A stretch of 64,000 nucleotides of DNA from JAWVZU01 sp033722075 (lineage in GTDB: Bacteria; Pseudomonadota; Gammaproteobacteria; Xanthomonadales; SZUA-38). The notes under the pieces are model-generated. The model was given only the letters and a program-made list of their open reading frames with translations. It was not told the origin of the DNA and made no database searches. Of this stretch, positions 59,689 through 64,000 are shown one piece after another. Numbering within the stretch: position 1 is the first letter of the stretch; every line of letters starts with the position of its first letter. Location: positions 1-64,000 of the forward strand of contig JAWVZU010000001.1 in assembly GCA_033722075.1 (NCBI GenBank). The letters run 5' to 3'. Made by a program: the position numbers and the translations under genes.

Positions 59689-59819
59689 TCAATTCTCCAG
59701 GATTGCTTGTGAACGGGACACCGTGCCGAGCCCATCGACCTGCATGCGCCACCGTAGAAGATCTGTTCTCTGCCGTTGTAAAGGGATGCTGAGCGAATCG
59801 TCGCCGCAAAACCCCGCAA

Positions 59820-59849
59820 TTGTACTAAAAACCCAAGTTGCGAGACAAT
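59820..59849 (+). promoter_or_regulatory. putative promoter of the DegS/AlgW-like gene
   Basis: TTGTAC (59820-59825), an 18-nt spacer and GACAAT (59844-59849), about 40 nt ahead of the start at 59890. It lies in the divergent region shared with petA. The match to sigma-70 is fair. No obvious sigma-E type signature was seen. Confidence 0.35.
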
Positions 59850-59889
59850 CCGGGCGCCCGTCCCTTTGTCTGCCTGCTTCAGGATGCGC

Positions 59890-61038
59890 ATGAGCCGCTT
59901 GTTCGAAAACCTCGTCTACTTCGGCAAATTTGTCCTTCTGGGGGTGATTATCGCCGGTGCAGGTCTATTCGTCGTGACATTGCAGCGAAACGAGCCTGAA
60001 CGGTCCGTTGACACCCCAACCGGACTCGAGGCGGTCCGCACGTCCTTTGCCGACGCGGTCGACCGAGCCGCGCCCGCAGTGGTCAACGTCTACGTCGACA
60101 AGGTCATCGAACAGCGACCGGTGACCATCCTGCGCGACCCGCAACTGAGGCGCTTCGCCGGACGGGCCATCTTCGGCAAGCCGCGCTACCTGCCCCGGAG
60201 CGAACTGGGGTCCGGCGTGGTCGTTCACGGCGACGGTCTCATCCTGACCAACTACCACGTCGTGCGCGGCGCCGAGGACATCCATATCGCCTTGTGGGAC
60301 GGCAGAATCGCCCGGGCGACGGTGGTCGGGTACGACGAAGAGACCGATCTGGCAATCCTCAGCACTGAGCTGGACGGGCTGGCCACGGCGCCTTTCGCGG
60401 AATATGGCCGTTTGCGGGTAGGCGACGTGGTGCTGGCCATCGGCAATCCCTTCGGACTGGGTCAGACCGTCACCATGGGCATCGTGAGCGCCACCGGCCG
60501 GGCCGACCTGCAGGTGAGCATGTATGAGGATTTCATCCAGACCGACGCCGCGATCAACCGCGGCAATTCGGGCGGCGCGTTGATCAACGCCCGGGGCGAG
60601 ATCGTCGGCATCAATACGGCCATGCTCGAACACGAGGGGGGCGCCGAAGGAATCGGCTTTGCGATCCCCATTTCCCTGGCCATGGACGTCCTGACCCAGG
60701 TCATCGAGCACGGCCAGGTGATCCGCGGATGGCTGGGTGTGGAGATGGAAGACCCACGGCTGGTGCCGGATATCGCCGCCCAGGTCGGCAACGTCTCCGG
60801 CCTGGTGATCACCGGAATCTATCCCCAGGGGCCCGCCGATCGGGTCGGGCTGCAGCCGGGCGACTTCCTGACCCATTTTGACGGCGAGCCGGTCGGCAGC
60901 CTGCGCGAACTGCTGAAGGAAATCGCTGCCGCGCCACCCGGGTCCGAGCATACGCTCCGGATCCTCCGTGAGGGCGAAGCGGTGGAGGAGACGGTCACCC
61001 TCATCCAGCGCCCCCCGCGACTTTCCGGCTCCGGCTAG
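59890..61038 (+). CDS. S1C periplasmic serine protease, DegS/AlgW type
   Basis: 382 residues from the ATG at 59890, six nt after AGG. ATG 59884 and a start at 59866 are alternatives. A single N-terminal membrane anchor (about 12-34) precedes the trypsin-like domain with catalytic His123 (TNYHVV), Asp153 (EETDLAIL) and Ser227 (GNSGGAL). One PDZ domain follows (about 275-365). One PDZ plus an anchor instead of a cleavable signal and two PDZs fits DegS/AlgW, the site-1 protease of RseA/MucA-type anti-sigma factors. No rseA/mucA gene is nearby. Confidence 0.88.
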   Translation: MSRLFENLVYFGKFVLLGVIIAGAGLFVVTLQRNEPERSVDTPTGLEAVRTSFADAVDRAAPAVVNVYVDKVIEQRPVTILRDPQLRRFAGRAIFGKPRYLPRSELGSGVVVHGDGLILTNYHVVRGAEDIHIALWDGRIARATVVGYDEETDLAILSTELDGLATAPFAEYGRLRVGDVVLAIGNPFGLGQTVTMGIVSATGRADLQVSMYEDFIQTDAAINRGNSGGALINARGEIVGINTAMLEHEGGAEGIGFAIPISLAMDVLTQVIEHGQVIRGWLGVEMEDPRLVPDIAAQVGNVSGLVITGIYPQGPADRVGLQPGDFLTHFDGEPVGSLRELLKEIAAAPPGSEHTLRILREGEAVEETVTLIQRPPRLSGSG

Positions 61039-61068
61039 TCCGCATTCGCGGGAGATCGAAAGCGACAA

Positions 61069-61164
61069 CCATGAAAGCCATGAAAACACATGAAAAAATC
61101 AGCAATTCATGTTCACGGCTACGCGGCTAACGAGTCCCTTTCAAGCATTTCATGGTTTTCATGG
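61069..61164. repeat. palindrome of the CCATGAAA type
   Basis: Arms 61069-61085 and 61148-61164 are inverted repeats of 17 nt with one mismatch, beginning CCATGAAA and ending TTTCATGG. Shorter CATGAA units sit between them. It lies between the convergent protease and ETF-QO genes, where a bidirectional transcript end would be useful. It resembles the palindrome at 5547-5620. Confidence 0.55.
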
Positions 61165-61175
61165 CCCTGCTGTAA

Positions 61176-62819
61176 TTACATGTTGCTGTAGTTCGGTCCG
61201 CCCCCGCCTTCGGGCGTCACCCAGTGGATGTTCTGGGCCGGGTCCTTGATATCGCAGGTCTTGCAGTGGACGCAGTTGGTGAAGTTGATCTGGAACTTCT
61301 TGCGGCCGTCCTCTTCCACCACTTCGTAGACTGCCGCCGGGCAATAGCGCTGGGCGGGTTCGTCATACCTGGGCAGGTTCTGACCGATCGGAATCTCCGG
61401 ATCCTTGAGCTGCAGGTGATTCGGCTGGTCCTCTTCGTGGATCGTCGAGGAGAGATAAACCGATGACAGCTTGTCGAAGCTGAGCTTGCCGTCCGGCGCC
61501 GGATAGTCGATCGGGCTGGCCTGGTCCGCGGGCACCAGCGTTGCATGGTCCGGCTTGGGCGCATTCCAGGTAAAGGGCATCTTGCCGCGGAAGATGTTCT
61601 GATCGATGAACGTGAACGCGGCCCCGAGCTTGGTGCCCATCTTCTTCAGGCCCGGCTCGAAGTTGCGCGCTCGGTGCAATTCTTCGAATACCCAGGAATC
61701 ACGCAACCGGGTCTCGTAATCGGTCAGTTCCGCGGCGGGCTGGTCGGCACTCAAGGCCTCGAACACCGATTCCGCGGCCAGCACGCCGGATTTGAAGGCA
61801 GTATGGATCCCCTTGATCTTGGCACTGTTCAGCAATCCCGCATCGCAGCCGATGAGCATGCCGCCGGGAAAGGTCAGCTTGGGCACCGATTGCAGCCCGC
61901 CCTTGTTCAGCGCCCGGGCGCCATAGCCGATGCGTTCTCCGCCGGCCAGGGAGGCCGCCACCGCCGGATTGTGTTTCCAGCGCTGGAATTCGTGAAAAGG
62001 GCTGAGATAGGGGTTGCTGTAGGCCAGCGAAATCACGAAGCCCACGGCAACCAGACCGTCGCCGAAGTGGTAGACGAAGCCACCGCCCCCGGTTCGATTG
62101 TCAAGCGGCCAGCCGAGCGTATGGACCACCAGCCCGGGACGATGCTGTTCCGGCCCCAGGCGCCAGATTTCCTTCAGGCCGATCCCGTAGTGCTGCGGGT
62201 CGACGCCCCGCCGCAAGGTGAAACGTTGCTCGAGTTCCTTGGCCAGATGACCGCGGCATCCCTCCGCAAATATCGTGTACCGGGCCCGGAGTTCGTAGCC
62301 CGGTTCATGACCGGGTTTCGGCTCGCCGTCGGCGCCTACCCCCATGTCCTGCGTGATCACGCCGGCCACCGCACCGTCTTCGTAGATGACCTCGGAAGCG
62401 GGAAAACCCGGGAAGATGTTCACCTCCATTGCCTCGGCCTGCTCGCCCAGCCAGCGGCAGACATTGCCCAGACTGACGATGTAGTTGCCATCGTTGTGCA
62501 TGGGGCTTGGTATCAGGAAGTTGGGGATCCGGGTCGCCTTGCGCTCGTTCCAGAGAAAATGGAACTCGTCCTCGGTCACCGGCTGATCAATCGGCGCGCC
62601 GCGCTCCTTCCAGTCCGGCATCAACTCGTCGAGACCGATCGGATCCATGACGGCGCCGGAGAGGATGTGCGCTCCGATCTCCGAGCCCTTCTCGACCAGG
62701 CCGACCATGATGTCCTGGCCTTTTTCGGCCGCGAGCTGACGCAGGCGGATCGCCGCTGCCAGCCCTGCCGGGCCGCCGCCAACGATCATGACGTCGAATT
62801 CCATTGCTTCCCTTTCCAT
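61176..62819 (-). CDS. electron transfer flavoprotein-ubiquinone oxidoreductase
   Basis: 547 residues from the ATG at 62819, which has AGGAG six nt upstream. FAD-binding GGGPAGLAAAIRL is at the N-terminus (about 15-27). The middle has AEGCRGHLAKEL and GGMLIGCDAGLLNSAKIKG, typical ETF-QO segments. The C-terminus carries the 4Fe-4S ligands NCVHCKTCDIKDPAQNI and ends WVTPEGGGGPNYSNM. It feeds electrons from ETF (fatty acid and amino acid oxidation) into the quinone pool at the membrane. The etfAB genes are not in this window. Confidence 0.95.
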   Translation of the reverse strand: MEREAMEFDVMIVGGGPAGLAAAIRLRQLAAEKGQDIMVGLVEKGSEIGAHILSGAVMDPIGLDELMPDWKERGAPIDQPVTEDEFHFLWNERKATRIPNFLIPSPMHNDGNYIVSLGNVCRWLGEQAEAMEVNIFPGFPASEVIYEDGAVAGVITQDMGVGADGEPKPGHEPGYELRARYTIFAEGCRGHLAKELEQRFTLRRGVDPQHYGIGLKEIWRLGPEQHRPGLVVHTLGWPLDNRTGGGGFVYHFGDGLVAVGFVISLAYSNPYLSPFHEFQRWKHNPAVAASLAGGERIGYGARALNKGGLQSVPKLTFPGGMLIGCDAGLLNSAKIKGIHTAFKSGVLAAESVFEALSADQPAAELTDYETRLRDSWVFEELHRARNFEPGLKKMGTKLGAAFTFIDQNIFRGKMPFTWNAPKPDHATLVPADQASPIDYPAPDGKLSFDKLSSVYLSSTIHEEDQPNHLQLKDPEIPIGQNLPRYDEPAQRYCPAAVYEVVEEDGRKKFQINFTNCVHCKTCDIKDPAQNIHWVTPEGGGGPNYSNM

Positions 62820-62864
62820 CACAGTCTCCTGACTTTTCCCAGACCGATTATAACGAACCGCGAC

Positions 62865-64000
62865 TCAGCTCCGTTGGCTCTGCAGGTCACTCGCAGTGGC
62901 GCACATCCGGCGCGCTCGCGCGGCCGCTGGCTGCTCCGGGCCAAACCAGGTCGCAATCTCTTCGAGGTCCCTGCAGACCGCGAGAATTCCATCGAAAGCC
63001 ACCCGGGCGCCAAAGCGTTCGTGACCGACGCGCATCAGTTCTTCGGCCGCGCCGAACATCTGATTGAGCAGCGCCTGGCGCAGCAGCTTCGACCACTCGG
63101 AGACCTGCAATCCAACCAGCTTCGGTGCGATGAGTTGGCGAAAACTGGTCTCCGCGAGACCGGCGACGTCCGGCAGCCTGTCGGCCGCCGGGCGATTCAG
63201 CCGTGCGCCGACGAGACGGATAAGCTCCGGCTGCGAAGCCCGCGCCGGCGAGGCCAGGATGGTCACCCGCGGCTGGTGCAGAATCGGCTGCCAACCGAGG
63301 AGCTTGAGCGCGTAATGGAGACGGAAGAAGCGGTCTTCGATGGGCAGGAGAAAATAATCGAAGCGATACTTCCGAACCAGTTCCGGCAGTTCTTCGGTCA
63401 CGCGCCGGATGCTTGTCCAATCCGTATGGACCTCGCGCGGGTAGGCGTCGAACCGACCGTCCAGCATCGTCTTGAACCGAGGATGGCCGGCCCAGGCGAG
63501 GTACCCCCCCAGGCGGTAGGGATTGTAGACATGCCCGCCCGGCAATTCGGTCAGCAGCCCTACGGCCCCGGGCAGGAACTTGTCGTCCACGTGGTGAAGA
63601 AGATAGACCCGCGCCGGCGATTCACGGGCCGGCGCATAGCGAAAGCCTTTCGTCGCTCCGGAAACGAAGTGGAATACCGCAACCACGCCGATGAGCGCTG
63701 GAACTGCCTGCCGAAACCTGGCGGGAAGGCGGTTCAGGCCGAGGGACTCCCCGGCCCGCAGGAGCGCCATGGAAGCAAGCGGCAGCATCCAGATGAACCG
63801 CACTGCATAGATGGTGGCTGCGATCGCCAGGGCGCCCGACAGCAACAGGAAGACGGTGATCCGGTCCATGGCCCTGCCCCGGTTCTCCTTCAGGTAGGTC
63901 AATCCGACGACCGGCACGAGGACCGCATGGGCGATGACCGTCGACATCACCAAGGTTGAATTCCAGGGCAGCACCGGACGATCAACCCGGGTCCAGAGCC
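62865..64000 (-). CDS. polytopic membrane protein, C-terminal part (5' end outside the window)
   Basis: At least 378 residues. The frame stays open to the right edge of the window. The visible part begins with hydrophobic segments (about 10-30, 45-65 and 95-115), followed by a soluble region with HVYNPYRLGGYLAWAGHPRFK and MLDGRFDAYP. Such GGYL / DGRxDxY pairs are seen in C-terminal domains of large glycosyltransferase-like or undecaprenyl-linked membrane proteins of many bacteria. The Arg-rich tail to the stop has no motif. The function is not assigned. No start can be given. Confidence 0.7.
   Translation of the reverse strand, partial: LWTRVDRPVLPWNSTLVMSTVIAHAVLVPVVGLTYLKENRGRAMDRITVFLLLSGALAIAATIYAVRFIWMLPLASMALLRAGESLGLNRLPARFRQAVPALIGVVAVFHFVSGATKGFRYAPARESPARVYLLHHVDDKFLPGAVGLLTELPGGHVYNPYRLGGYLAWAGHPRFKTMLDGRFDAYPREVHTDWTSIRRVTEELPELVRKYRFDYFLLPIEDRFFRLHYALKLLGWQPILHQPRVTILASPARASQPELIRLVGARLNRPAADRLPDVAGLAETSFRQLIAPKLVGLQVSEWSKLLRQALLNQMFGAAEELMRVGHERFGARVAFDGILAVCRDLEEIATWFGPEQPAAARARRMCATASDLQSQRS

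Noticed and set aside
61545..63959. An 804-codon open frame on the plus strand across ETF-QO and the partial membrane gene
   Set aside because: It runs antisense through two genes with clear family motifs. GC-rich DNA produces such long antisense frames, and its translation is Arg/Gly/His-rich without motifs.

Overview
The window is chromosomal DNA from a GC-rich, aerobic, Gram-negative bacterium, most likely a gammaproteobacterium. Support comes from the petABC-sspA-sspB cluster, a DegS/AlgW-type protease, NagZ, FimV-like proteins, a YdbH/YdbL pair, many lipoproteins and an ETF-ubiquinone oxidoreductase. The mix of secreted beta-propeller proteins, M1/M56/DUF885 peptidases and a TonB-fused M56 protein resembles the Xanthomonadales/Wenzhouxiangella neighbourhood. 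That placement is inference. Coding density is high, 4-nt start/stop overlaps are common, and GTG or TTG starts are frequent. I found no rRNA, tRNA, CRISPR array, intact insertion sequence, prophage or plasmid genes.

Region by region. 1-530 is non-coding and holds a MITE-like element with 32-bp terminal inverted repeats. 533-6846 (+) has a DUF885 lipoprotein, folA, a DUF4442 hotdog protein, an acyl-CoA hydrolase/transferase, two tiny membrane proteins, a YbjQ-like protein and a YpfJ-like zinc peptidase. 7024-14189 (-) has a wax ester synthase/DGAT, apaH, an M56-TonB/BlaI pair, a YoaA/DinG helicase and a TPR lipoprotein. 14315-18631 (+) is one giant three-module glycosyltransferase. 18632-26711 (-) has a purine-salvage pair (methylthioinosine phosphorylase plus hypoxanthine phosphoribosyltransferase) with an MscS channel, nagZ with a CYTH protein, rlmD, and the YdbL/YdbH envelope pair. 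26710-28320 (+) has a REC-HPt phosphorelay protein and an EamA permease.

28310-33363 (-) has an epimerase, a diguanylate cyclase, ppnN and a FimV-like protein. A paralogous FimV-like gene lies head-to-head with it at 33516. 34909-44639 (+) is rich in exported proteins: amidohydrolase, small lipoproteins, an FG-GAP beta-propeller protein, a VNG-repeat beta-solenoid, an M1 aminopeptidase and a METTL25-like methyltransferase. 44636-48102 (-) has ald and a tightly overlapped trhO-hydrolase-ogt-yqcC operon. 48097-51083 (+) has a secreted protein, an amidase and a PQQ-type sugar dehydrogenase. 51103-59688 (-) has PhzF, RecQ, an Asp/Asn hydroxylase, an FHA protein, SspB/SspA and the cytochrome bc1 complex. 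A DegS/AlgW-like protease (59890, +), ETF-QO (-) and a partial polytopic membrane protein (-, cut by the right edge) close the window.

The most interesting signal is a C-terminal module of about 110 residues that I cannot assign to a named domain. It occurs four times in three otherwise unrelated exported proteins (twice at 37371-39797, once each at 48097-48954 and 49554-51083). Other points of interest are the head-to-head FimV-like paralogues, two divergent gene pairs whose start codons touch or overlap, a textbook intrinsic terminator with no gene upstream of it, and the YdbH/YdbL pair that lacks a recognisable YnbE.
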